DNA of 64,000 bases. It comes from JAGVPT01 sp963772165 (GTDB lineage Bacteria; Bacteroidota; Ignavibacteria; UBA10030; UBA8401). Made by a program: the position numbers and the translations under genes. Below are positions 19,245 through 28,393 of this stretch, piece after piece (position 1 is the stretch's first letter; each line of letters begins with the position of its first letter). The stretch lies in the NCBI GenBank assembly GCA_963772165.1, contig CAVYWA010000012.1, forward strand, positions 62,001 through 126,000, given 5' to 3'. The notes beneath the pieces are model-generated. The model was not told the origin of the DNA. It was given only the letters and a program-made list of their open reading frames with translations, and ran no database searches.

Positions 19245-20723
19245 TTATTCACCGCTCCATTCTTTGAGGCGGTACTGAAGCCAGCGGATCGACACCCCCA
19301 GTTTTTCGGCGGTGCGCGTTCTGTTTCCCCCCATTTCGGCAAGCGTTCCTTCGATAATTTGGCGCTCGAACTCAGCCAGGGTGGAAGCACTTCGAGCGAT
19401 AGCGCCCCGGTCGCCGGCGTCGAACATAAAATCGTCTTTAGTCAATTGATTCCCGCTGCAGAGAACCACAGCACGCTCGATGATATTCTGGAATTCCCGC
19501 ACGTTTCCCGACCATCGATTCGACAGCAGGATTTGCATCGCATCGGGATGGATGCCTTCGACGGGCCGCTTGTACATCTCCGCAGCGCGGCGGACAAAAT
19601 ATGAGGCCAGCAGAGGAATGTCTTCCCTCCTTTCGCGCAATGGGGGGAGGTGTATTTGCACAACATTCAAACGGAAGTAGAGGTCTTCGCGCAGCCGGCC
19701 GGACTTCACTTCCTCAAGCATATCCCGATTCGTCGCGGCAATAATGCGGATATCCGCCGTACGATTTTTGGTGTCGCCGACTCTTCTATATTCTTTTTCC
19801 TGAAGCAAGCGCAGGATCTTTGGCTGCAGCAGAACCGGAAGATCGGCAACTTCGTCGAGAAACAGCGTCCCTCCTTCTGCAATTTCGACCAACCCCTTCT
19901 TATCGGAGGAGGCGCCGGTAAACGCCCCCTTGATGTAGCCGAATAATTCGCTTTCCATAAGCTGCTCGGGAATCGCAGAACAGTTCACGGTCACAAACGG
20001 CTTTCCCCGGCGCAACCCTCCGTCATGCACGGCGCGGGCAACAAGCTCTTTCCCCGTTCCGCTTTCTCCTGTGATGAGAACGGCAACGTCGACATCGAGA
20101 ACGCGATTCGCGATCGCGAGAACACGCTTCCATGCTGCGCTCTGTCCGACCATCGTTGTAAAGAGCCGGGAAGAATCGATCTCGCTCCGGAGCCGTTCGT
20201 TTTCAGCGCGAAGAGATGAATAGCGTTGCGCGTTCTCGATAGCAATGGCGGCAAGATGCCCGAACACGGTAAGAAACTTCAGCGATTCTTCTGTAAACGC
20301 TTTCCGCGAAACACTGCTGTCAAGATACACGACTCCCGTTACCCTGTCGTTCGATCGCAGCGGGATGCAGATAATCGAGAGTATTTTTTGTGCTGCGATG
20401 CTTGTCGACGATTCGAACCGTTCGTCGCTCAACGCGTCAAACGTGAGCACGGCGGTACCGGTGGAAAGAATCTGATGGATCACCGATGAAGACGCGGCAA
20501 ATTGGTCAGTCGATTGCTCTGAGCCGAAATTCTTCGTAGCAACAACGGAAAAGCCTTGCTTCTTGGTCTCGTCTACCAGAAGGACAGACCCGCGTTCGGC
20601 GTTTAAATGAGCCATCGCCCTCTCGAGAATCTTCTCAAGGAGAGCCACCGGTTCAAGGATAGCGTTGATGCTTTTCGTAATCTCGTACAACGCTTCAAAA
20701 CTGGATGTCTGTTCTTGAGCCAC
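19245..20723 (-). CDS. GAF-domain sigma-54-dependent transcriptional activator
   Basis: A 492-residue regulator. The GTG at 20723, two bases after the upstream stop, is preferred because the frame before it overlaps the previous gene. An N-terminal GAF sensor domain (about 15-165) takes the place of a receiver domain. The AAA+ domain follows with Walker A GESGTGKE, the sigma-54 contact loop ELFGYIKGAFTGA, Walker B GGTLFLDEV and RIIAATNRD. A Fis-type helix-turn-helix closes the protein (GNRTRTAEKLGVSIRWLQYR). It would open sigma-54 promoters in response to a ligand or to the kinase encoded immediately downstream. Target promoters were not identified. Confidence 0.9.
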   Translation of the reverse strand: MAQEQTSSFEALYEITKSINAILEPVALLEKILERAMAHLNAERGSVLLVDETKKQGFSVVATKNFGSEQSTDQFAASSSVIHQILSTGTAVLTFDALSDERFESSTSIAAQKILSIICIPLRSNDRVTGVVYLDSSVSRKAFTEESLKFLTVFGHLAAIAIENAQRYSSLRAENERLRSEIDSSRLFTTMVGQSAAWKRVLAIANRVLDVDVAVLITGESGTGKELVARAVHDGGLRRGKPFVTVNCSAIPEQLMESELFGYIKGAFTGASSDKKGLVEIAEGGTLFLDEVADLPVLLQPKILRLLQEKEYRRVGDTKNRTADIRIIAATNRDMLEEVKSGRLREDLYFRLNVVQIHLPPLRERREDIPLLASYFVRRAAEMYKRPVEGIHPDAMQILLSNRWSGNVREFQNIIERAVVLCSGNQLTKDDFMFDAGDRGAIARSASTLAEFERQIIEGTLAEMGGNRTRTAEKLGVSIRWLQYRLKEWSGE

Positions 20724-20725
20724 GA

Positions 20726-21715
20726 TTATTCCACCACAAATGCTGATTCTTTCGAACGGCTGTAATTGCCGAATTGATCGACCACAGCAATCGTCCAAAC
20801 ATAATTGCCGGGCGAAAGAGGCTGCGTCGAGTTGTCACTCGGAAATTGTAATGACTCATTGCCAAAACTCAGCCCGGCGTAAGTCCAAACAATCGATTCG
20901 GTTCCCGAGCTAACAAGAGAAATGACGAGCGTGTACGAGTAGCTAAACGTCACGTTCGGGGGAGACCATTTCAGAAGAGGGGTGGACCCGGTCGTGTCGT
21001 TGTTGACCGATGATGGATAGATTGGCGTCGCCTCATCCTCGATGATGCGGGTAACATAGAATGGAGCACCGATGCCTTGCGCGTTCGACCGATCCGTCGA
21101 TACGATGGTCAATGGTTTGCCGACAAGCCATTGAATCGTGTTGGTCGGCAGGGCGTATTTATAGATCGTGGTCTGCCACATCTTCGTGCTAAGGGAATAG
21201 CCCATCGCAAATTGCATCGAATCAACGACGAACCAGACTGAATCGACATCTTCGATTCCGTTCGGGTCGGAGACAGAAGCGGAGACATCGACAAAATATT
21301 GAGGGCTCGGATAGTATTGGTCAATTTTTCTTGTGAGGATGTTTTGCGATACAACATAGGGATATCCGTTCAAGCCAAAGGAAATTTGCTGCGGGGTCCC
21401 GGCCTGAAGAACGATCTTTTGAGTATCGGAGACGAAGCCCGCACTCGAACAGACAAAGGTCAACGAACCGGCGTCAAGTTTAAGAAACTGGTAAGCGCCG
21501 GTCGAGTCGGTGAGGACCGAAAGACCGTTCTCAAGGCACGTCACTCGTGCCTGAACGACCGGTGTATTCTCATTCAATACATATACTTTCCCGCTCACCG
21601 CTGCATTGCCTTGATACCGGGGCGAAAGAGGATCAAGAGGATTGTCTCTGGGCGCGTCGGAACATGCAGAAAAAAACAATGTAATTCCGAGCAGTATCGA
21701 GTGAGAAGAATTCAT
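20726..21715 (-). CDS. lipoprotein with carboxypeptidase-regulatory-like domain
   Basis: A 329-residue protein with a lipoprotein signal (LFFSACSD, Cys18). Residues about 38-110 form a CarboxypepD-regulatory-like or peptidase-associated beta-sandwich (AAVSGKVYVLNENTPVVQAR, TGAYQFLKLDAGSLTF). Residues about 235-329 resemble a fibronectin-III-like domain (STPLLKWSPPNVTFSYSYTL). It is the first gene of a tightly packed four-gene set with the sigma-54 activator, the Ser/Thr kinase and an exported protein. It may be an envelope sensor or a structural partner. No enzyme motif is visible. Confidence 0.75.
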   Translation of the reverse strand: MNSSHSILLGITLFFSACSDAPRDNPLDPLSPRYQGNAAVSGKVYVLNENTPVVQARVTCLENGLSVLTDSTGAYQFLKLDAGSLTFVCSSAGFVSDTQKIVLQAGTPQQISFGLNGYPYVVSQNILTRKIDQYYPSPQYFVDVSASVSDPNGIEDVDSVWFVVDSMQFAMGYSLSTKMWQTTIYKYALPTNTIQWLVGKPLTIVSTDRSNAQGIGAPFYVTRIIEDEATPIYPSSVNNDTTGSTPLLKWSPPNVTFSYSYTLVISLVSSGTESIVWTYAGLSFGNESLQFPSDNSTQPLSPGNYVWTIAVVDQFGNYSRSKESAFVVE

Positions 21716-21759
21716 TGTATCAAATATATGCTTTAATACGTTAATAAATCAAGAAGCCC

Positions 21760-21885
21760 GAAGTGTATTTTAGTGTGGAGGTCATTGCGAGTCGTTCCTT
21801 GCCGAAGCAGCAGCCGCTTTACTGAGGAATTGCTTCATCGCTTCACTCCCCCCAATAATTTTATTCTTCAAACGATCCCACGACC
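21760..21885. repeat. palindromic intergenic repeat, copy c
   Basis: The left arm contains GGTCATTGCGAG. The right arm ends ATTCTTCAAACGATCCCACG then ACC, whose reverse complement (GGTCGTGGGATCGTTTGAAG then AATAAAATTATTG) matches the left terminus of the element at 61633-61776. The right end stops one base before the stop codon of the comF-like gene. Confidence 0.6.
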
Positions 21886-21886
21886 T

Positions 21887-22633
21887 TTATTTTTCGGCAT
21901 CCCCGTTCTCCAACTTCGCCAGTGCTGCGGACGCGGCAATCACCTTTGCAGCACCGGCCTCCTTCAACAGCCTTGCCAGGGACTGAATTGTCGAGCCAGT
22001 CGTAATCACGTCGTCGACAATGAGAAAGGTTTTTTCTTTCACACTTTCACTTTTCTGACTGCGGATATCAAAAGCGTTGCCGACATTTTTCTTGCGTTCT
22101 TCTGCGGTCAAGTGAGTTTGTGAAACAGTGTTTTTCGACCGCTTGACGAGTGTGGAGACAACGGGCCGCTGTATGACGGCTGAAATTCCTTTGCAAAGAA
22201 ATTCACTCTGGTTGTAGCCGCGTTCCCTTTGTTTCAATTGATGAAGGGGAATCGGAATGATCCCGTCGACCGAATGCACGTCGACGTTCTCTTTCAACAG
22301 GACCCCGATATGCTTACCGAGTTCAACGCCAAAGAGGGTCATTGCGTTGTATTTCAGCGAGTGAACAACGTGTTGAAAAACACCGCTCTCTTCAAAATAA
22401 TAACATGCATAGAATGCATCGATGAACCCCTCGGCGGAAAAACGCTGGCGCAGAACTTGAACGGTCTCGTCGTTGGCATGAACCCGCTCTATTGACCGCC
22501 AGCACGAGCCGCATAAACGGGATTCGGTATCCGTTAAACGGGCATTGCATGAGAAACAAAGCGGCGGGAAAATGAAATCTCTTGCGGGTGCTGCAACAAT
22601 GCGCAGCAGCGAGGACAACGAGGGCCCCCCCAT
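21887..22633 (-). CDS. comFC: ComF family phosphoribosyltransferase-like protein
   Basis: A 248-residue protein. The N-terminus carries a four-cysteine zinc-finger-like pair (CFSC ... CGSC, residues about 26-44). The C-terminal half has a type I phosphoribosyltransferase fold with the PRPP-binding loop VDDVITTGST (about 199-208). ComFC proteins assist DNA uptake during natural transformation in competent species and are widespread elsewhere. No other competence gene is in the window. The gene starts seven bases after the uvrB stop, so it belongs to that operon, placing a DNA-processing protein beside DNA repair. Confidence 0.9.
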   Translation of the reverse strand: MGGPSLSSLLRIVAAPARDFIFPPLCFSCNARLTDTESRLCGSCWRSIERVHANDETVQVLRQRFSAEGFIDAFYACYYFEESGVFQHVVHSLKYNAMTLFGVELGKHIGVLLKENVDVHSVDGIIPIPLHQLKQRERGYNQSEFLCKGISAVIQRPVVSTLVKRSKNTVSQTHLTAEERKKNVGNAFDIRSQKSESVKEKTFLIVDDVITTGSTIQSLARLLKEAGAAKVIAASAALAKLENGDAEK

Positions 22634-22639
22634 GATCGC

Positions 22640-24658
22640 CTACTTTCTTTTATCCTCCGTTAAGCGCCGGATTTCATCGCGCAGTTGAGCGGCGCGCTCA
22701 AACTCCAGATCGTGCGATGCTTTTGTCATCTCTTTATTCAATTCTTCAAGCAAGTCTGTCTTCTGCTCCGGCGTAAGATACCGTACGATTGAGTCGGCAA
22801 CAAGCGGAAGTGTTTCTCGTTCCCTTCTGATATCGCGGGCCGATTTAACGTCGGCGACCGCCGTCGATGCCATGACCTCATCGTACGTTTTAAAAATTGT
22901 TTTCGGCGTGATATTGTGCTCTTTGTTGAAGCTCATTTGTTTCTCGCGCCGTCGTGTTGTTTCATTGATCATCCTCAGCATTGAATCGGTGATCTTGTCG
23001 GCGTACATCACCACTTTCCCGTTGACATTGCGCGCCGTTCGCCCGGCAGTCTGAATGAGCGAACGCTCCGAACGCAGGAAGCCCTCTTTGTCGGCATCCA
23101 GAATTGCTACCATCGAGACTTCGGGAAGGTCCAGCCCCTCGCGGAGTAAATTGACGCCGATAAGCACGTCAAAATTCCCGAGGCGGAGGTTGCGCAGGAT
23201 CTCAACGCGCTGCAGGGCATCGATCTCCGAATGAATGTACTGCACGCGGATGCCGATGTCCGCGAGATACTCGGTAAGATCCTCGGCCATCCGTTTTGTG
23301 AGAGTCGTCACCAGAACCCGTTCTTTCGCAGCAGCCCGCTTTCGGATCTCGCCGGTTAAGTCGTCGATCTGGTTCTTCACCGGACGGATTTCAACCTCGG
23401 GGTCGACCAATCCGGTCGGGCGAATGACCTGTTCCACAAAAGCGCCTTTGCATTTTTCCATTTCGTACGGTCCGGGCGTTGCGCTGACAAAGATCACCTG
23501 ATTCACCATCCGTTCCCATTCGTCAAACTTGAGGGGACGGTTATCGAGCGCGGAGGGAAGGCGGAAGCCGTACTTCACAAGCGTTTCTTTCCGCGACCGG
23601 TCGCCGAAATACATCCCCCCGATCTGCGGAACGGTGACGTGCGATTCGTCGATGACGAGCAAAAAATCCTTCGGAAAATAATCGAAGAGGCAGTACGGAC
23701 GAGAACCCGGCGGGCGCCCGGCAAGATGGCGCGAATAGTTTTCGATGCCGCTGCAGTAGCCGACCTCGCGCATCATTTCGATGTCGAAGCGCGTGCGCTG
23801 TTCCAAACGCTGGGCTTCCAGCAGGAGATTTTGCGACCGCATCTCTTCCAGGCATTCATGCATCTCCAGTTCGATGGCTTTAATCCCGCGCTCCAGCGAT
23901 TCGCGGGTCGTAACGAATTGCTTGGCCGGGTAAATGACTTCATACTCCACCTCCCCGATGATCGAACCGTCCGTTTTATCGATGCATGAAATTTTTTCGA
24001 TCTCGTCGCCGAAAAATTCTATCCGTATCGCTTCTTCGTTTTCGTACGCCGGAATGACTTCGACAACGTCGCCGCGGACACGGAAGGTGCCGCGCGAGAA
24101 TTCGTAATCGTTCCGCGCATAATAAATATCGAGCAGCTTCCTCAACAAAACATTCCGCTCGATGCGCTCCCCTTTTTTGACGACGACCATCAGCTGCGTC
24201 CATTCATCGGGCGCGCCGATGCCGTAAATGCAGCTGACGGACGCTACCACAATCACATTCGGTTCCCCGCTCAACAGGGCGCTCGTTGCCCGCAGCCTCA
24301 GGCGGTCGATCTCGTCGTTCACCGACGAATCCTTTTGAATGTACGTATCGGTTGTCGGGACGTAAGCCTCGGGCTGGTAATAATCATAATAGCTGATGAA
24401 GAACTCGACATGGTCCTTCGGAAAGAAGCTCTTGAACTCTGCATAGAGCTGCGCCGCGAGCGTTTTATTGTGGGACATGATCAGCACGGGCTTGTTCAGC
24501 TGATTGATGACGTTCGAAATTGTAAAAGTTTTCCCGCTCCCCGTAACGCCGAGAAGCGTCTGGAATTTTTCGCCTCGGCGCAACCCTTCAATGAGTTGGC
24601 GTATCGCTTCCGGCTGATCGCCTTCGGGTTTATATTCGGAAGTAAGTTCGAATGACAT
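22640..24658 (-). CDS. uvrB: excinuclease ABC subunit B
   Basis: A 672-residue UvrB of standard length, the damage-verification helicase of nucleotide excision repair that receives DNA from UvrA and recruits UvrC. Walker A is GVTGSGKT (about 37-44). The beta-hairpin region YYDYYQPEAYVPTTDTYI is intact, as are the helicase motifs (LLVIDESHVTVPQ, VSATPGPYE, GVNLLREGLDLPEV, QTAGRTARN). A UVR domain sits at the C-terminus (ASHDLEFERAAQLRDEI). It follows the threonylcarbamoyl-AMP synthase gene by 15 bases. No uvrA or uvrC is present in the window. Confidence 0.98.
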   Translation of the reverse strand: MSFELTSEYKPEGDQPEAIRQLIEGLRRGEKFQTLLGVTGSGKTFTISNVINQLNKPVLIMSHNKTLAAQLYAEFKSFFPKDHVEFFISYYDYYQPEAYVPTTDTYIQKDSSVNDEIDRLRLRATSALLSGEPNVIVVASVSCIYGIGAPDEWTQLMVVVKKGERIERNVLLRKLLDIYYARNDYEFSRGTFRVRGDVVEVIPAYENEEAIRIEFFGDEIEKISCIDKTDGSIIGEVEYEVIYPAKQFVTTRESLERGIKAIELEMHECLEEMRSQNLLLEAQRLEQRTRFDIEMMREVGYCSGIENYSRHLAGRPPGSRPYCLFDYFPKDFLLVIDESHVTVPQIGGMYFGDRSRKETLVKYGFRLPSALDNRPLKFDEWERMVNQVIFVSATPGPYEMEKCKGAFVEQVIRPTGLVDPEVEIRPVKNQIDDLTGEIRKRAAAKERVLVTTLTKRMAEDLTEYLADIGIRVQYIHSEIDALQRVEILRNLRLGNFDVLIGVNLLREGLDLPEVSMVAILDADKEGFLRSERSLIQTAGRTARNVNGKVVMYADKITDSMLRMINETTRRREKQMSFNKEHNITPKTIFKTYDEVMASTAVADVKSARDIRRERETLPLVADSIVRYLTPEQKTDLLEELNKEMTKASHDLEFERAAQLRDEIRRLTEDKRK

Positions 24659-24673
24659 CGGCTGTTTGTTATG

Positions 24674-25618
24674 TTAGTGCGACGCTCGTTTTAATCTATC
24701 CATGACCGCAAGCCCCAGCCCCCGTGGCTCGACGGATTGGCAGTAAATGACCGACACATGTGCATCGTCACAGTGACGGAAAAAATCGAAGAGCTCATGC
24801 GCGTATTTTTCAACGTCCGCGCAGACGCGATGGAGCCGGAATTTTTTGATCTCAGAAATTGCTCCTATCCCGATGAATGCCGCGTTCGCCGCCGGATGAA
24901 TCTCACGGAGGCTCGACACGATAATAACGCGTGCCCGGGGAGAATAGTGCCGGTATTTCATTCCGGGACTCTTAGGCGATTCCGCACTTTTCCCCCTTGC
25001 AATCCGCGTCGACGGGATAATTTCCCGCAATTGTTCCAGTGTTACGGCGCCCGACCGCAAAACTTGAGGGACAGCGCCGGTACAATCCACCACGGTTGAC
25101 TCTAATCCGACATTTGTGTGCCCCCCCTTTAAAATGCAGCTAATGCGACCGCCGAGGTCAGCCGATACACTCCGCCACGTCGTCGGACTTGGCGTACCGG
25201 AAAGATTCGCCGACGGGGCTGCAAGGGGAACACCGCAAGCTTTCAAAAAGGAAAGGGCAATGGGATGGTGCGGCATTCGAACGCCTATCGTCGACAGCCC
25301 CGCCGTTGCCACAGAAGGAACCAGACGTTGTTTCGGCAAAATAACCGTCAGCGGACCCGGGAAAAAATGTTCGATGAACTTTTCAGCGAACCGCGGCACG
25401 TGCCGGGCCAGAAGCTCAAGGTCCGCAAGGTCCGCGATATGGGCAATAAATGGATTGTCGGTTGGACGGTTTTTAGCGATGAAAATTTTTCGCAGCGCTT
25501 TTTCGTCGAAGACGTTCGCACCGAGCCCGTACACCGTTTCCGTCGGGAAAGCCACGATCTCTCCGTGTGCGATAAATTTTGCGGCCCTCAACGGGGACTC
25601 GGTGAGCACGGTACGCAT
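24674..25618 (-). CDS. ywlC: L-threonylcarbamoyladenylate synthase, Sua5/YwlC type
   Basis: A 314-residue protein that makes threonylcarbamoyl-AMP from threonine, bicarbonate and ATP, the first step of the universal t6A modification of ANN-decoding tRNAs. The YrdC domain (about 1-200) shows GEIVAFPTETVYGLGA and the basic FIAKNRPTDNPF segment. The linker SPGMKYRHYSP leads to the extra C-terminal Sua5 domain that distinguishes this long form from TsaC. The start at 25618 avoids overlap with the upstream DUF2203 gene. A longer frame to 25717 has no good ribosome-binding site. It sits in an operon with uvrB and comF. Confidence 0.93.
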   Translation of the reverse strand: MRTVLTESPLRAAKFIAHGEIVAFPTETVYGLGANVFDEKALRKIFIAKNRPTDNPFIAHIADLADLELLARHVPRFAEKFIEHFFPGPLTVILPKQRLVPSVATAGLSTIGVRMPHHPIALSFLKACGVPLAAPSANLSGTPSPTTWRSVSADLGGRISCILKGGHTNVGLESTVVDCTGAVPQVLRSGAVTLEQLREIIPSTRIARGKSAESPKSPGMKYRHYSPRARVIIVSSLREIHPAANAAFIGIGAISEIKKFRLHRVCADVEKYAHELFDFFRHCDDAHVSVIYCQSVEPRGLGLAVMDRLKRASH

Positions 25619-25643
25619 TACGCTGTCTCTTTCAACGCATTCC

Positions 25644-26039
25644 TCACAACTCGTCGATCGGGCGGCGTCCGGGAAAACCGTCATCGATCGAATGCCAGTA
25701 TAAAATATCCTCTTCACCGAGCAAATAACATAAATATACCTCTTCGCCGCTTTCCCGGATGTGCGGAAAGTCGATCAAGCCCTGGTCAAGCCCCTTCACT
25801 TGAATGCCGTCATCGGAAAGCATCTTTACAATTTCCACCAAACGCTCCAGCTCTTGCGGATAATAGCGCTCGCCGTTGGGACCTGAACCGCCAAAATACG
25901 TGTGGCGATATGCATCAAATCCTTTTTCGTTCAACGTTTTTTTTAAGCCCGTCATCTCTTTGATGAGCGGAAGAATCGCCATGAGTTTGGCGCGTGCTTG
26001 ATTGAGCGTAAAGTGTTTTGGATGAAGTAATGTGCTCAT
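25644..26039 (-). CDS. DUF2203 family protein
   Basis: A 131-residue cytoplasmic protein matching the DUF2203 pattern: an N-terminal FTLNQARAKLMAILPLIKE helix, then VKGLDQGLIDFPHIRESGEE and the hallmark LCYLLGEEDILYWHSIDDGF ending GRRPI. The role of the family is not established. The start at 26039 follows the stop of the upstream gene by 28 bases. It is 25 bases from the threonylcarbamoyl-AMP synthase start, so it probably shares that transcript. Confidence 0.85.
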   Translation of the reverse strand: MSTLLHPKHFTLNQARAKLMAILPLIKEMTGLKKTLNEKGFDAYRHTYFGGSGPNGERYYPQELERLVEIVKMLSDDGIQVKGLDQGLIDFPHIRESGEEVYLCYLLGEEDILYWHSIDDGFPGRRPIDEL

Positions 26040-26067
26040 TTCTAGATGAATGATCGCGGCACTATGG

Positions 26068-26529
26068 TCAAGCGCCAACGCCTTCTTTTCCTCCGGTGCG
26101 CGCAACATTGAGGAATGCGTCGCGCACAAATTCAGCGGCGTTCGACGCAAACGATTCGGGCACTCCCCGCTGCAACTGTTCGTACGTGATCGGAGTTCCG
26201 CCGGCGGAAATGCTGAGGTTCGGATTAATAATAATCATCCGTGCAGCTCCGGCACACTTCAAAAGAACGCTGGCCTTCGAATTAGGAAAGACCGCTTCAA
26301 TAATCGGCTGAACGACGATCGGCACGTTCAACACGCCCATGGTATCCATGCTATCGCATTGAACCTCGATGTTCTGGGCTTTGAGAAACTGCAGTTGTTC
26401 TAAAATGATCCTCGAGGTAATGGCAGCGATGTCATTCGCTACAAGAGACAGCTTGATCTGCTCGGTCTTGAATTTGTTCCATTCTTTTACTGTCCCGGCG
26501 AGTATCGTCTTTGTTGTTTCGGATATCAT
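26068..26529 (-). CDS. hypothetical cytoplasmic protein
   Basis: A 153-residue protein with a good ribosome-binding site (AGGAGC). It has an amphipathic, helix-rich N-terminus and a middle strand region (VLNVPIVVQPIIEAVFPNSK, ARMIIINPNLSIS), with no signal peptide or membrane span. I do not recognise the family. It is the first gene of the five-gene run with DUF2203, Sua5-type synthase, uvrB and comF, so its promoter probably lies in the 85-base gap upstream. Confidence 0.7.
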   Translation of the reverse strand: MISETTKTILAGTVKEWNKFKTEQIKLSLVANDIAAITSRIILEQLQFLKAQNIEVQCDSMDTMGVLNVPIVVQPIIEAVFPNSKASVLLKCAGAARMIIINPNLSISAGGTPITYEQLQRGVPESFASNAAEFVRDAFLNVARTGGKEGVGA

Positions 26530-26614
26530 TGAATGCTCCTATACGGTATAGTTTTTAATTGACGATTGACGAATTCCGAATGATGAGTGCTGATTTTCGA
26601 TTTTCAAATTTCAA

Positions 26615-26992
26615 TTATCCGACATTCTCCGGATTATATTTTCGAAGTCCTTTCATGGTGATGCGGGAAGATGCCATAATCGCAGTTATTTCTTTAACTT
26701 CTTGTAAAAGGTCCTTCAGCCGATTTTCTTTTATCAGGCCGGATTCGATTATCAGTTCGATCCAGAACTGGGTTTCATCGGCTTCTTCTTCCACAATTCC
26801 CAGTTTATTCAGGAAGTCTGCTTTTGACCGTGCTTTGCAGGCAGAGTAATAATTTGCTGCCGCTGAGGTTGCAGACCGAATCAATTGTTTCCCAATGACA
26901 TCGGTAGTTAAGTTTTTCGGCAGTGATTGTACGAGCCGGATAACCCTCAACGCTACTAATTTCAACCGTGATTTTAATTCTCCCTCCGTCAT
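26615..26992 (-). CDS. four-helix-bundle protein (23S rRNA intervening-sequence family)
   Basis: A 125-residue protein starting at 26992 after GGGGGA. The pattern LKSRLKLVALRVIRLVQSLP, then KQLIRSATSAAANYYSACKA, KADFLNKLGIVEEEADETQF and LLQEVKEITAIMASSRIT matches the four-helix-bundle family first seen inside 23S rRNA intervening sequences. Most genomic copies, like this one, are stand-alone. They form pentamers and have no settled function. The flanks are AT-rich and no rRNA is nearby. It could have arrived by transfer, but nothing proves it. Confidence 0.88.
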   Translation of the reverse strand: MTEGELKSRLKLVALRVIRLVQSLPKNLTTDVIGKQLIRSATSAAANYYSACKARSKADFLNKLGIVEEEADETQFWIELIIESGLIKENRLKDLLQEVKEITAIMASSRITMKGLRKYNPENVG

Positions 26993-27032
26993 TATTCCCC
27001 CCAATTGAAAATCGCAAATTGAAATTTGAAAA

Positions 27033-28361
27033 TCACTTCGCCATAATCGTCTCCAGCCCGTGTGCGTTCGCTCCGGTCTCACTCCTCCGGAGGAGCAACG
27101 CAAATGCGAGCCCGATTATGCCGAGCAGCGAAAACATGATCATGCTTGCGGTATACGTTTGTGTGGAATCGCGCAGAAGCCCGTTGAGCCATGGAAACAG
27201 AGCAAGCCCGAAATTTTGTATCATCGTCGTCAAGCCAAATGCCGTCCCCACGCGGTTTTCCTCAACAATCAAAGGAATCGACGGCCACATTGCAGCCGGA
27301 ACCATGACGAACGCTCCCCCGAGAACGATCATCGGAAACGCCGGCGGAATCATCGTGAATGCCATCGACAAGAATGCCGGAATCATCAACACCGAGCCGA
27401 TAACCATGACCGTTGCGCGTCGTCCGAAACGGTCGACCCATTGACCGAAGAACGGCGCAAAAACCATCGAAGCGAAAATAATGATAGTCGTTGTACCGCC
27501 GGCGGTGCTAAACATATGAATGACGTTATAGAATACCTGGTAGAAGAATCCCCCTTCGGATCCCGCAGTCATGGGGATTCCCCATTTGGAGTTGAAGAAA
27601 TCCGTCGACAGTGCAGTGAAGGGGAAGATCGCAGAATAAAACGTTACGCACAGGAGGGTGACATACCAATAGGAAGGGTTGAAGCGCTTGACATCGGCAA
27701 GGACGATTTTGTCCCCTGCCCCTTCGCTCTTCAATCCCAGAATTCTTTCCCCCTTTTTATCCAACAATATAAAAAGCAAATTCGCCAAAACCGAGAAAGA
27801 ACAAAAAACCACTGCTGCCCAGAGAGCCATCTTATAGTTGTTAAAGTACTGAGCAATGAGCGCTTCAGTGTTGAAACTAAACAGCGTACCCAGGCGGCTC
27901 ACGGTCAGCCCAACCCCGAACGAAAACGCAAGTTCTCTTCCCTTAAACCATCGTGCAAAAATAGCGCTTTGAGCCACAACCAGGGACTCTGAGCCCCAGC
28001 CAAAAACAAACCGGCCGGCGTTAAGAATCCATATGTTTGGCGCTATGGCAACGATTGCTGCCCCAACGGTCACAAGAAGCGAGAAAAGCAAACTCGCTCT
28101 CCGTGTGCCGACCTTGTCGATGAGCAAGCCTCCGATGAAGACGGAAAGAATTGCAGCGACACTGTAGAGCGTGTACATCTGTCCGATTGCCTCGCGCCCC
28201 ACTCCGAGAGCAGCGATAAGCGTCGGTGCAATGGCGCCAACGCTGTCGTACGCAAAATAGCTTCCGAACGTCAACAAACTCACGGTGAAGAGTACGCCGT
28301 ATCGATACGGCCGTCGTGAAGGATGCCAGAATTTTTGAACCACAGCATTTTTTTCTTCCAT
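27033..28361 (-). CDS. major facilitator superfamily transporter
   Basis: A 442-residue integral membrane protein with about twelve hydrophobic spans. The loop 2-3 signature GGLLIDKVGTRRA (about 80-92) and its counterpart FFGQWVDRFGRRATVM after span 8 are both present. ATG at 28361 has GGTGA upstream, while a GTG four codons earlier is a weaker alternative. A large cytoplasmic loop lies in the middle, as usual. Substrate cannot be assigned; anion:proton symporter-type MFS proteins look similar. It is flanked by a four-helix-bundle gene and the PepD cluster, with no sign of co-transcription with either. Confidence 0.85.
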   Translation of the reverse strand: MEEKNAVVQKFWHPSRRPYRYGVLFTVSLLTFGSYFAYDSVGAIAPTLIAALGVGREAIGQMYTLYSVAAILSVFIGGLLIDKVGTRRASLLFSLLVTVGAAIVAIAPNIWILNAGRFVFGWGSESLVVAQSAIFARWFKGRELAFSFGVGLTVSRLGTLFSFNTEALIAQYFNNYKMALWAAVVFCSFSVLANLLFILLDKKGERILGLKSEGAGDKIVLADVKRFNPSYWYVTLLCVTFYSAIFPFTALSTDFFNSKWGIPMTAGSEGGFFYQVFYNVIHMFSTAGGTTTIIIFASMVFAPFFGQWVDRFGRRATVMVIGSVLMIPAFLSMAFTMIPPAFPMIVLGGAFVMVPAAMWPSIPLIVEENRVGTAFGLTTMIQNFGLALFPWLNGLLRDSTQTYTASMIMFSLLGIIGLAFALLLRRSETGANAHGLETIMAK

Positions 28362-28393
28362 AACACTATTCACCGATTTCGTTTATTGAATTA

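Noticed and set aside
26615..26992. Four-helix-bundle gene as a sign of a 23S rRNA intervening sequence
   Set aside because: No rRNA sequence flanks it; stand-alone genomic copies of this family are common.
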